DNA of 64,000 nt from Paenibacillus sp. FSL H3-0469 (GTDB taxonomy: Bacteria > Bacillota > Bacilli > Paenibacillales > Paenibacillaceae): the NCBI RefSeq assembly GCF_038051945.1, contig NZ_CP150302.1, positions 6,448,001-6,512,000 on the forward strand, in the 5' to 3' direction. Within the stretch, counting starts at the first letter, position 1; the number at the start of each line of letters is the position of its first letter. Below are positions 27,212 to 35,760 of the stretch, one piece after another. The position numbers and the translations under genes are program-made. The notes below the pieces were generated by a model, which was not told the origin of the DNA, searched no databases, and saw only the letters and a program-made list of their open reading frames with translations.

Positions 27212-30200
27212 ATGAAGAGAATAATCAAGCAAGTCTCTCTGGTGCTGCTGGCAGCCCTTCTGCTTCTTCCGGCAGGCGGGTATCTTCCGGCGGCGGAGGC
27301 AGCCGAGGCACAGACCACGGTATATCATGAGACCTTCGCGAACGGGGCAGGTAAGACGAGCCCTTCCGGGGGAGCAATCCTGAGTGCGGTGAAGGAGGTG
27401 CCTTTTGCAGGAAATGCCGATGGTGCAGCATTATACGTAAACAACCGGAAGGATAACTGGGATGGGGTTGATTTCAAATTCACCGATCTCGGTCTCCAGC
27501 ATGGAAAAACGTACACCGTAACGGCTGTTGTCTACGTTGACGCGAAGGTGACGCTCCCAGAGGGAGCAGAAGCAGCGCTGCAGACAGTGAACAGCTACGG
27601 GAATTATGCAGCAATACCCTATGTGGCAGGGCAATCGGTCACACTGACGAAGACATTTACTGTGGACACGAGTGCCACGGACTCTACTAAGAGAGACCAT
27701 TCCTTGCGCATCAATTCCAACGACAAGGGAGCCACAGTACCCTTCTACCTTGGCGATCTTCTGATAACGTCAGAGTCCGCTCCTGGCGGCGGGGAAGAGC
27801 CAGTGCGTGAACCGGCTTTGCCGTTCAGCAAGATTACTTTTGAAGATCAGGAATTGGGCGGGTTTACCGGCAGAGCCGGAACCGAGACGCTTACCGTAAC
27901 GAATGAAGCGAATCATACCGAGGACGGTTCATATTCCCTGAAGGTCGAGGGCAGAAGCAACACCTGGCACGGGCCTTCCCTGCGTGTGGAGAAGTATGTG
28001 GACAAGGGCAGCGAATATACCCTGTCTGCCTGGGTGAAGCTGATCGAACCGGCGAGCGCACAGCTCCAGTTGTCCACGCAGGTGGGTAACGATACTGGAG
28101 CGAGTTATGTGGCTCTGTCTCCCAAGACGATCAGCACCGCTGACGGCTGGGTGAAATATGAGGGGAGCTACCGCTATAACAGCGTGGGCGGCGAATATCT
28201 GACCCTTTACGTTGAAAGTTCCAATAATGCAACCGCTTCCTTTTATATCGATGATATTAATTTCGAGCATACAGGTACCGCACCAGTGGATATTCAGAGG
28301 GATCTGACTCCGCTAAAAACAGCCTATCAAAATGACTTCCTGATCGGCAATGCGTTATCCGCCGAGGATCTGGAAGGTGTGCGGCTGGACCTGCTGAAAA
28401 TGCATCACAATGTTGCTACCGCAGGCAATGCCATGAAGCCGGATGCGCTGCAGCCAACCAAGGGCAATTTCACTTTTACCGCGGCGGATGCGATGGTAAA
28501 TAAGGTGCTTGCCGAAGGCATGAAGATGCACGGGCATGTGCTGGTATGGTATCAGCAGTCGCCTGACTGGATGAACTTAACCACAGATGGGGCAGGCAAA
28601 AGCGTTCCTCTGGGGCGTGACGAAGCACTCGCTAACTTGAGAGCCCACATCAAGGGAGTCATGGAGCATTTCGGAGACCGGGTGATCTCCTGGGATGTCG
28701 TCAACGAGGCGATGAATGATAACCCGTCCAATCCTTCCAATTGGCAAGCGGCGCTGCGCAAGGCTCCGTGGTATGATGCCATCGGCCCGGACTATCTGGA
28801 GCAGGCGTTCCTGGCGGCCAGAGAAGTGCTGGACCAGCATCCAGAGTGGGATATCAAGCTGTATTACAATGATTACAATGACGATAACCAGAACAAGGCC
28901 CAGGCCATCTACAGTATGGTTAAGGAACTGAATGAGAAGTACGCGCTGACCCATCCAGGCAAGCTGCTGATTGATGGTGTGGGGATGCAGGCGCACTACA
29001 ATATCAATACGAATCCAGATAACGTCAAGCTGTCGCTGGAGAAGTTCATCTCCCTTGGCGTAGAAGTCAGCATTACCGAGCTGGATATCCAGGCCGGCAG
29101 CGGGAATAAGCAGACAGAGAAGGAACGGATTGCCCAAGGCTATCTGTATGCCAAATTAATGGATATTTACAAGGCACATGCGGACCATATCGCGCGGGTA
29201 ACCTTCTGGGGCATGGATGACCGCACAAGCTGGAGAGCGGAGTCAAGCCCGCTGCTGTTCGACAGGGACTTGCAGGCGAAGCCGGCCTACTACGCGGTCA
29301 TTGATCCGGCCAAATTCATGGCTGAGCATGAGCCGGATACAGCGGAAGCCAACGTGTCAGAGGCGGTCTACGGCACGCCGGTCGTTGACGGAACAGCCGA
29401 TGGCATCTGGGCTTCTGCGCCCGAGATGGCTGTGAACCGTTATCAGATGGCCTGGCAGGGCGCAAGCGGAACCACGCGTACCCTGTGGGATGACCAGAAT
29501 CTGTATGTGCTGGTACAAGTCAATGACGCTCAATTGGACAAAAGCAATGTGAATCCATGGGAGCAGGACTCTGTCGAGATTTTCCTGGATGAGAATTTCG
29601 GCCGCACGACCTTCTATGAGAGCGATGACGGACAATACCGGGTCAATTACGACAATGAAGCCTCCTTCAGTCCGGCAGACATTGCTGCAGGCTTCGAGTC
29701 GGCAACCAAGGTCACCGGAACTAACTATACGCTTGAAATGAAGATTCCGTTCAAAAAAATCACGCCAGCCGGCGGCACAAAAGTCGGCTTCGACACCCAG
29801 ATCAACGATGCCAAGAGCGGCGTCCGGCAAAGTGTGGCCGCCTGGAATGATACCACCGGCAACGGCTATCAGGACACCTCCGTCTTCGGCGTGCTGACGC
29901 TTAAGGCCAAAGACGGCGCTGAGCCGCCGACGAAGCCGACTATGGCGCCAACACCGGCACCGGAAGCAACGCCGGCACCCACAGCGACACCGGCACCAGT
30001 ATCCGGCGGTACTAGCTATAGCAGCAGCACACCTGCGCCTAAGCCTGCACCGTTTGATGTCAAGGATGGTGTTGTGACAATCAGACCTGCAGTGAAGACC
30101 GAAGGCACAGAGGCGAAGGCCGTAGTTACGGCTGAGCTGTGGCAGCAAGCCCTGAAGCAGGCGGCGCCGGCAGCAGACGGACGGAAGCAGATCATCATCG

Positions 30201-31216
30201 ATCTGGCGAACCTGACCGGCGTGGCCTCCTATGAAGCCCAGTTGCCGTTTCAAGGCCTGAAGACGCAGGAGAAGTACCTGCTTGTCCTTCAGAACGGCCT
30301 TGCTACGCTGTCTATTCCAAGTGAGCAGCTCGCAGGGATTACAGCAACCACTGAATATGTTAGCTTCCGGGTCAAGCAATCCACAGCTGAAGGCCTGAAT
30401 GCCGCTGCTCTCCAGCAGACCGGCAGCCGTCCGGTGGTGGAGCTGAGTCTGCTTGCAGGCGGGCAGAAGGTAGCTTTGCCTGGCAGCAGCGCGATGACCG
30501 TCTCTATTCCTTACAAAGCGTCAGCGGAAGAGCAGAGTGAACTTGATTCCCTGCTGGTCCGTTCGCTCACCGATAACGGTGCGTTGTCTCCGGTGGTGAA
30601 CAGCCGTTACATTGCAGCGAAGGAAGCGCTGGTGTTCCGTACTCCGGAGTTCGGCACCTTTGCCGTTGCCTATGCTCCGCTGGCCTTCACAGATATCGGG
30701 AACGTGTCCTGGGCTAAGCAGGCAGCCTCTGCCATGGCTGCCCGCAGTATCATCCCGGACGGGAACAGCCTGTTGGCTGCGGACCCTGTGAACAGGGCAG
30801 ACTTCACGGCCTCCCTTGTAAAGGTACTGGAGCTTAAGGCTGCTGCTGAAGCAGTTGCAGGCTTCAGCGATGTCCAGAATAACGCAGCATACAGCAAGGA
30901 GCTTGCGGCCGCGAAGCAGCTCGGCATCGTCACAGGCTATGCGGATAATACCTTCAAGCCGGCGGGCGTCATCACCCGTCAGGAGATGATGGTGATTGCA
31001 GCGCGTGCCCTGAAGGCGGCCGGAATCACGCCTGAAGACAGCGGATCAATAGCATCTTACACCGATGCCGGTCAAATCTCCGCCTATGCCAAGGACAGCG
31101 TATCCGCACTGCTGAAGTACGGCGTAGTCAACGGTAAGAACAATAAGCTTGCTCCGGGGGATACCCTCTCCCGTGCGGAAGCAGCGGTGATTCTGTACCG
31201 GATCTGGAAGCTGTAA
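27212..31216 (+). CDS. S-layer-anchored multidomain GH10 xylanase
   Basis: A secreted endo-1,4-beta-xylanase of 1334 residues. In order: a signal peptide (about 1-30, ending near AAEA), two CBM22-like modules (about 35-190 and 205-350), a GH10 barrel (about 355-700) with acid/base Glu499 in WDVVNE and nucleophile Glu623 in ITELDI, and a CBM9 (about 715-905). A Pro/Thr linker, an unassigned beta-rich domain (about 945-1150) and three SLH repeats (about 1155-1334) follow and would tether it to the cell wall. GAGGAG eight bases upstream supports the ATG at 27212 rather than the GTG at 27203. Confidence 0.95.
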   Translation: MKRIIKQVSLVLLAALLLLPAGGYLPAAEAAEAQTTVYHETFANGAGKTSPSGGAILSAVKEVPFAGNADGAALYVNNRKDNWDGVDFKFTDLGLQHGKTYTVTAVVYVDAKVTLPEGAEAALQTVNSYGNYAAIPYVAGQSVTLTKTFTVDTSATDSTKRDHSLRINSNDKGATVPFYLGDLLITSESAPGGGEEPVREPALPFSKITFEDQELGGFTGRAGTETLTVTNEANHTEDGSYSLKVEGRSNTWHGPSLRVEKYVDKGSEYTLSAWVKLIEPASAQLQLSTQVGNDTGASYVALSPKTISTADGWVKYEGSYRYNSVGGEYLTLYVESSNNATASFYIDDINFEHTGTAPVDIQRDLTPLKTAYQNDFLIGNALSAEDLEGVRLDLLKMHHNVATAGNAMKPDALQPTKGNFTFTAADAMVNKVLAEGMKMHGHVLVWYQQSPDWMNLTTDGAGKSVPLGRDEALANLRAHIKGVMEHFGDRVISWDVVNEAMNDNPSNPSNWQAALRKAPWYDAIGPDYLEQAFLAAREVLDQHPEWDIKLYYNDYNDDNQNKAQAIYSMVKELNEKYALTHPGKLLIDGVGMQAHYNINTNPDNVKLSLEKFISLGVEVSITELDIQAGSGNKQTEKERIAQGYLYAKLMDIYKAHADHIARVTFWGMDDRTSWRAESSPLLFDRDLQAKPAYYAVIDPAKFMAEHEPDTAEANVSEAVYGTPVVDGTADGIWASAPEMAVNRYQMAWQGASGTTRTLWDDQNLYVLVQVNDAQLDKSNVNPWEQDSVEIFLDENFGRTTFYESDDGQYRVNYDNEASFSPADIAAGFESATKVTGTNYTLEMKIPFKKITPAGGTKVGFDTQINDAKSGVRQSVAAWNDTTGNGYQDTSVFGVLTLKAKDGAEPPTKPTMAPTPAPEATPAPTATPAPVSGGTSYSSSTPAPKPAPFDVKDGVVTIRPAVKTEGTEAKAVVTAELWQQALKQAAPAADGRKQIIIDLANLTGVASYEAQLPFQGLKTQEKYLLVLQNGLATLSIPSEQLAGITATTEYVSFRVKQSTAEGLNAAALQQTGSRPVVELSLLAGGQKVALPGSSAMTVSIPYKASAEEQSELDSLLVRSLTDNGALSPVVNSRYIAAKEALVFRTPEFGTFAVAYAPLAFTDIGNVSWAKQAASAMAARSIIPDGNSLLAADPVNRADFTASLVKVLELKAAAEAVAGFSDVQNNAAYSKELAAAKQLGIVTGYADNTFKPAGVITRQEMMVIAARALKAAGITPEDSGSIASYTDAGQISAYAKDSVSALLKYGVVNGKNNKLAPGDTLSRAEAAVILYRIWKL

Positions 31217-31237
31217 AGTTACTTCTATAAGAAAGAG

Positions 31238-31277
31238 AAACAGCCAGTCACCGGGGATGTCCGGTGGCTGGCTGTTT
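31238..31277 (+). terminator. Terminator after xylanase
   Basis: AAACAGCCAGTCACCGG pairs with CCGGTGGCTGGCTGTTT around a six-base loop. Confidence 0.85.
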
Positions 31278-31369
31278 GGATTGCGGAGTAATTGCTGAGT
31301 GAGGCTGAATGTAGATCGAGGTTACATCTCGATTGATACGCGAGCTTTCTCAACCTTCCGCAGCTGGTT

Positions 31370-31545
31370 CAAAATCCTGCACAAACTACAACATTTGCTC
31401 GCATTACATCCACTGTTATCCGTATTGTTGTACAAAATGCAGGATTATCCCGTCTTGAAGCAGCTTAACGCAGGATATCTTGCATTTCGTGCAACATTCC
31501 CCCGGTTTATCCCCATAACATAGAATCCGAGTTGCAAAACTTGCA
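31370..31545. repeat. ATCCTGCA-type intergenic repeats
   Basis: A direct copy AATCCTGCACAAACTACAAC (near 31373), an inverted copy GTTGTACAAAATGCAGGATT (near 31427-31446), and weaker relatives near 31470-31495 and 31533 resemble the array at 46.5 kb. The rest of the gap up to the TetR gene at 31656 holds no gene I can support. Confidence 0.65.
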
Positions 31546-31655
31546 ACACTAGCTACTTACCCCCCATCAGCTCCACATTTAGACGCTGCTTTTGACAGAT
31601 AAGCGCAAGGCACAGGAGATGCTGAAGAATTGGCATAAAGGTTCCTGACAAGAGT

Positions 31656-32249
31656 TTACCGCTTCAACACCAGCGGCAGGTACACCTCGTCCACAATATT
31701 GGCGATCGTCTCCTCCGACATGGGGGCGTTATACAGCATCAGCTCATGGCGGGCCAGATCGGACGGCAGACTGAGCATTCGGGGGGTCACGGCTTCGGCA
31801 GACACTTCTCCCCGCTCAACAGCCCGCTCTAGCAAAATCGACATGGTCCTGTTTTGACGCCCATGGGGGAAAATATAGGAGGCCAGCGGCATATCGCCCA
31901 TTTCCGCTACAAGCCCGTAGAACGCATTCAACATTGCTTGAATATTATTCTGGTTCATGGCCCGCAGCACCCCGCATACATCATCCCTCAAATTCCCGTG
32001 ATCAGGCACTTCCTCCAGCGGCAGGGGCACACGGTCCCGGATGGCCGCAAGCACTAGCTCAGCACGGTTGGCCCACCGGCGATAGAGTACGGCTTTGCTT
32101 GTTCCCGCGCGCTCGGCCACACTTTCCATCGTAAGATTAGAGTACCCCTGCTCTGTCAACTCTTCCCGCACAGCTTGCAGGATAGCGGCTTCCAGCTCCT
32201 TGCCTCTGCGTCTGTTCTTTAATTTATCCTGCTCTTGAGAAGTGGGCAT
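31656..32249 (-). CDS. TetR family transcriptional regulator
   Basis: A 197-residue repressor-type regulator. The N-terminal helix-turn-helix is near residues 18-62, with SNLTMESVAERAGTSKAVLY then RRW. The ligand-binding C-terminal half has a TetR_C-like end. It is divergent from a DHA2 drug exporter, and a perfect palindrome lies between the two genes, so it probably represses both. The ATG at 32249 is preceded by GGAGG; an upstream GTG at 32267 overlaps that site and is less likely. Confidence 0.92.
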   Translation of the reverse strand: MPTSQEQDKLKNRRRGKELEAAILQAVREELTEQGYSNLTMESVAERAGTSKAVLYRRWANRAELVLAAIRDRVPLPLEEVPDHGNLRDDVCGVLRAMNQNNIQAMLNAFYGLVAEMGDMPLASYIFPHGRQNRTMSILLERAVERGEVSAEAVTPRMLSLPSDLARHELMLYNAPMSEETIANIVDEVYLPLVLKR

Positions 32250-32279
32250 TTCTATCTCAACCTCCACTGGAGAATTTCG

Positions 32280-32308
32280 TTGCGTTTCCTATGTGGATAG
32301 TATATCAT
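32280..32308 (+). promoter_or_regulatory. Promoter of the MFS exporter
   Basis: TTGCGT, 17 bases, TATCAT. A minus-strand -10 TATACT for tetR lies at 32298-32303, so the two promoters overlap next to the operator. Confidence 0.6.
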
Positions 32309-32314
32309 AAGCTC

Positions 32315-32341
32315 AAATAAGAAACTTTTTGTTTCTTATTT
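32315..32341. promoter_or_regulatory. TetR operator: perfect 11-bp inverted repeat
   Basis: AAATAAGAAAC and GTTTCTTATTT are exact inverted copies separated by five T bases. The site follows the exporter -10 and precedes the tetR -10 on the other strand, so one bound repressor could block both promoters. Confidence 0.8.
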
Positions 32342-32365
32342 AGTGACTGAAGGGAGATGACCCAC

Positions 32366-33784
32366 TTGCAAAATCAGGCTAAACCAGCACTTGAACCGTC
32401 TGAACCGCAGGCAGCAGCGAAGAACTTGATGTGGATTCTTATGCTTGGTATTCTGGCTCCAATATTCGATACGACGATAACCAATGTGGCGATTGATACG
32501 CTGGTCCGGGAATTTAACGCCTCGGTGTCCACGATTCAGTGGGTGATGACCGGGTACCTGCTGTCGCTTGCGATGGTCATTCCGATAAGCGGCTGGGCCG
32601 TGGAGCGGTTTGGGGGAAGGAGGATGTGGCTGTTTTCGCTGGGGATGTTTTTAATTGGCTCTGTGCTGTGCAGCATGGCGTGGAACGTGGAGAGCCTGAT
32701 TCTATTCCGTACCCTGCAGGGGATCGGCGGGGGCTTGCTGATGCCTATCATGCAGACCTTGGCCGTACGTGCCTACGGAGGAGACAATATGGGCAGAAAA
32801 ATGGCGACCATAGCTCTGCCAGCGCTGCTCGGGCCCATTCTGGGACCGGTGCTGGGTGGAATAATCGTTAATCACTTGAGCTGGAGATGGATCTTCTTTG
32901 TCAATATTCCGCTGTGCGTGGCTGCCATAATTGTTGCTTGGAAAGGGCTCCCTAAGGAAGAGCACAATGCCCGGACGCTACGGCTGGATATGTCTGGATT
33001 GCTGATGCTGTCTCCGGCTATCGTGCTTATCCTGTACGGTCTTGGAGAAGTCAGCTCCCACCACGGCTTCGGTCATACTGAGGTTCTTGCACCAGTCATA
33101 GCAGGTGTGGCGCTTTTAGCAGTATTTGTGGTGTATGCCCTCCGCAAAGGAAGCGAAGCATTGATCGATGTCAGGCTGTTCCGGGTACGTTCCTTAACCG
33201 TGTCCTCTACACTGTTGTTTCTATCTGGCTTGACCACCTATGGTGCAATGCTGCTCCTGCCCCTGTATCTCCAGCAAGTCCGCGGTGAAACGGTGCTGAT
33301 CTCCGGCCTGCTGCTCGTTCCCCAAGGCATCGGGATGCTGCTCACCAGATCACTGGCCGGCAAATTGACGGATCAGATCGGATCTAGACCCGTAGTGCTT
33401 GCCGGAACGGTCCTTACCATCCTTGGCACTTGGCCGCTGACGCAGCTTGGCGCAGATACCAGCTATTATTTTTTAAGTGCAGTCCTGATTGTGAGGGGGG
33501 CTGGATTAGGGGCTGTTTTTCTGCCGGTTATGGCTTCTGCCTATATCGGTCTGTCCTCGAAGCAAGTCCCGCATGCGAGCAGCACCACACGTATTATGCA
33601 GCAGATTGGCGGAGCCTTCGGCGTATCGGTTATCGCAATTATTTTGCAAAATGAACTGAATTCCGTCCTGACTCGTGACCCGGCCGCACTGGCTGTTGCC
33701 TTCGATCATTCGTTTATGTGGACGATTGCCTTCTCGATTTTGGCATTAATTCCGGCGGCATTCTTGCCAAGAATACGGAAATAA
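32366..33784 (+). CDS. DHA2-family MFS drug exporter
   Basis: A membrane antiporter of the EmrB/QacA (DHA2) class with about 14 predicted helices. FDTTITNVAIDTL lies at the end of helix 1, motif A as GWAVERFGGRRMW near residues 75-87, and a motif C-like LGPILGPVLGGIIV near 158-171. It should expel drugs using the proton gradient under control of the divergent TetR gene. The AAGGGAG site abuts the ATG at 32357. The in-frame TTG at 32366 has proper spacing, so I prefer it; the two differ by three residues. Confidence 0.92.
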   Translation: MQNQAKPALEPSEPQAAAKNLMWILMLGILAPIFDTTITNVAIDTLVREFNASVSTIQWVMTGYLLSLAMVIPISGWAVERFGGRRMWLFSLGMFLIGSVLCSMAWNVESLILFRTLQGIGGGLLMPIMQTLAVRAYGGDNMGRKMATIALPALLGPILGPVLGGIIVNHLSWRWIFFVNIPLCVAAIIVAWKGLPKEEHNARTLRLDMSGLLMLSPAIVLILYGLGEVSSHHGFGHTEVLAPVIAGVALLAVFVVYALRKGSEALIDVRLFRVRSLTVSSTLLFLSGLTTYGAMLLLPLYLQQVRGETVLISGLLLVPQGIGMLLTRSLAGKLTDQIGSRPVVLAGTVLTILGTWPLTQLGADTSYYFLSAVLIVRGAGLGAVFLPVMASAYIGLSSKQVPHASSTTRIMQQIGGAFGVSVIAIILQNELNSVLTRDPAALAVAFDHSFMWTIAFSILALIPAAFLPRIRK

Positions 33785-33937
33785 AGCGGCTGGTGCGCAT
33801 GTGCAATTATGTTTCTTTTCATGGGTAAAATTGTTGCGGAGAGTAGAGTGTTCGGGTACCATTTATAGTTATAATCCCAAGAAACAGGGGATGTATCTGC
33901 TGCGGTTCAATGGCAGGCCCTGAAGGAGGACGACTAA

Positions 33938-34492
33938 ATGGACTACCAGCCGTATAACGATGGAGGTTACCAGCCGCTCGTGGTGAAGCCGTTCTGGTTC
34001 AAGATCGTTTTGCTGTTAGCGGGATCATTGCTTTTTGTGATAGTGGGGATCTGGCTGCTAAAAATATCCGGGGAGATTACGACGGATCTTGCCATCCTTT
34101 TGCGGACGCTGGGAATTGCCTGCACCGTGCTGTTTGGCCTGGCGGCCATCGTCTATCTAATAATGCTGCTGCGCCGCTCCCCGCTGCTGGTGGTGGATGC
34201 CCAGGGTATTGATGACCAGTCTTCGGCGATTCCGGGAGGACGCTTGATGTGGGAGGATATTTCGGACATCCGCCTGATCCGTTACTATGGACAACTGAAT
34301 ATCTGCATCTTCCTCGTTGATCCCAAAGCCTACCTGTCCCGGCAACGCGGACTAAAGCGCTGGCTGATGGCCATTAATCTTAGGCTCGCCGGCACACCTG
34401 TCAATATAGCGGGTCAGTCCATGCGCCTGCCGCTGGAGCGGATCTATGAGGAGATGGAGCTGAGAAGACGGCTGTGGGCGGGGCGGAGGTAG
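33938..34492 (+). CDS. STM3941-like membrane protein
   Basis: A 184-residue protein with two membrane helices (near 20-45 and 55-78). A cytoplasmic PH-like domain follows, with LVVDAQGIDDQSSAIPGGRL and WEDISDIRL near 88-115. It resembles the STM3941 family of unknown function. GAAGGAGGACGACTAA gives a firm start. It stands alone between the exporter and the toxin-antitoxin pair. Confidence 0.7.
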   Translation: MDYQPYNDGGYQPLVVKPFWFKIVLLLAGSLLFVIVGIWLLKISGEITTDLAILLRTLGIACTVLFGLAAIVYLIMLLRRSPLLVVDAQGIDDQSSAIPGGRLMWEDISDIRLIRYYGQLNICIFLVDPKAYLSRQRGLKRWLMAINLRLAGTPVNIAGQSMRLPLERIYEEMELRRRLWAGRR

Positions 34493-34569
34493 TCTGTATT
34501 TGTTATATCCTGAAGAGGTATCCGTTAATCCGAATTCAGGATATAATATTGAACAAAGGGGTGGTGAGT

Positions 34570-34848
34570 ATGTATCTGGAATTAAAGGATAAGAGCGGAA
34601 AAGTGTATCGTTCCTTTATCAATGACAGCCAGAAATCTGTGATTGTAATTAATGACATGGAGTATGAAGTATCCGAAATAATCCAGTATCAGGACAACTC
34701 AGATGCTCTTTCAGCTGCGCAAATTGCTGAGCTTGATGCTGATCCCGAAATCGCACGAATGATCCAAGAGTCCAAACAGGATATTATACATGGTTCAATT
34801 ATCTCTTCAAAGCAAATGATCGAGATGATAAGAAATGGAGAACTTTGA
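34570..34848 (+). CDS. Probable antitoxin of a ParE/RelE-type module
   Basis: A 92-residue acidic protein with an N-terminal beta-rich part (MYLELKDKSGKVYRSF) and a helical C-terminus (DPEIARMIQESKQDIIHGS). The C-terminal pattern resembles antitoxins that wrap their toxin. The ATG has GGGGTGGTG upstream and the gene overlaps the following toxin frame by one base (TGATG), the usual antitoxin-toxin layout. Low-GC composition sets both genes apart from their neighbours. The assignment rests mainly on the partner. Confidence 0.65.
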   Translation: MYLELKDKSGKVYRSFINDSQKSVIVINDMEYEVSEIIQYQDNSDALSAAQIAELDADPEIARMIQESKQDIIHGSIISSKQMIEMIRNGEL

Positions 34849-35118
34849 TGCGGATAGTCTGGACTAAGAGCGCGGCTCAGAGCTTTTCCAAGATTGAGAG
34901 CATCCACTTCTCACCACAGGAAACAGCAGAGTATAAATTAAAGCTGTTCATGCGGATTGAGGACAAGGTGACTCGGTCAGGAAAGCTTTTTCCATCAAGG
35001 ACTTATAAAGATACTTACTATCTATATTCGTATTGATCGTTATATTGTTTCCTATCAGCCATCTAAGGATGGCTCTACATATATAATTACTGCCTTTAAA
35101 CATGGAAGACAGAAGTAG
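34848..35118 (+). pseudogene. ParE/RelE-family toxin, frameshifted
   Basis: Frame one starts MRIVWTKSAAQSFSKIESIH, typical of ParE/RelE toxins, but stops at 35036 after DTYYLYSY. The next frame, entered between about 35010 and 35025, carries the expected end (YIRIDRYIVSYQPS, then IITAFKHGRQK) to a stop at 35116-35118. A one-base insertion or two-base loss near the ACTATCTATATT stretch would explain this. The intact protein would have about 90 residues. The antitoxin gene remains intact. A sequencing error cannot be excluded. Confidence 0.75.
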
Positions 35119-35174
35119 GCTTTTTGAAACGCCAAAAAATCGCGAACCCCAAAGCCGCGAATCTTAATTAAAAA

Positions 35175-35251
35175 TGGTCGAGACGACAGGATTCGAACCT
35201 GCGGCCTCTTACTCCCGAAGCAAGCGCTCTACCAAGCTGAGCTACGTCTCG
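35175..35251 (-). tRNA. tRNA-Pro(CGG)
   Basis: A 77-base cloverleaf on the minus strand: acceptor CGAGACG with CGTCTCG, anticodon loop TTCGGGA giving anticodon CGG, T-arm GGTTCGAATCC and an encoded ACCA end. It closely follows the usual Bacillales tRNA-Pro plan. Confidence 0.93.
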
Positions 35252-35351
35252 ACGCTATGAATAATTAAATTATACGCCTGTGTGTAAGCGCTGTAAATAA
35301 CCTTTTTCATAGCGATTATCAGCTCCTGTTACAGCAAATTACGGCCTGTGA

Positions 35352-35380
35352 TTGACAGATATCCACCCGCTGGCTATACT
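35352..35380 (+). promoter_or_regulatory. Sigma-A promoter of alaS leader
   Basis: TTGACA, 17 bases, TATACT, a consensus promoter with the same hexamers and spacing as the tyrS promoter. Transcription would start near 35387. Confidence 0.85.
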
Positions 35381-35384
35381 TGAA

Positions 35385-35672
35385 ATGTTAAAAAGCAAAT
35401 CGGACAAAGCGTTGATGAAAACAAGTACGCCGGAGCATGGCTTCACCAGAGAACAGGTTCCTTTGCGGATTGCCGCATCGGGTGTGAGAACCTGGGAGAC
35501 AGGCCGGCTGAAAGCTAATTTCGGAGTGCGGGGACAATCCCGCCGGGGGCACCCGTTAACAGCCGCACAAGGCGATCGTCTGCAGGTGTCCGTGCTTCAC
35601 GGATCAAGGCGATAACCAGGGTGGTACCGCGATAATCATCGTCCCTGAATATATATTCAGGGGCGTTTTTTG
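35385..35672 (+). promoter_or_regulatory. T-box riboswitch, alanine type, of alaS
   Basis: The leader contains CCAGAGAAC (Stem I loop), a GCT alanine specifier candidate in GAAAGCTAATTTC near 35510-35522, and the T-box AGGGTGGTACCGCG at 35617-35630. A terminator GTCCCTGAATATATATTCAGGGGC followed by T6 lies at 35641-35671. An open frame of 87 codons across this leader is not a gene. Confidence 0.92.
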
Positions 35673-35760
35673 TTTTTGATTTTTCGTGTAACGGTTACGG
35701 CAAGAAAGTGTTTTCCGGCCAGCGTGCCGCATTTTAATGAAGAGACGGGAGCTGTACATG

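Noticed and set aside
29357..30379. 340-codon frame antisense to the xylanase
   Set aside because: It overlaps the CBM9 and linker coding sequence, is Cys/Arg-rich and has no start signal.
35283..35296. cre-like TGTAAGCGCTGTAA between tRNA-Pro and the alaS promoter
   Set aside because: One mismatch from consensus but placed upstream of an alaS T-box unit, where catabolite control is not expected; probably chance.
35352..35615. 87-codon open frame before alaS
   Set aside because: It lies within the T-box leader and begins inside the promoter.
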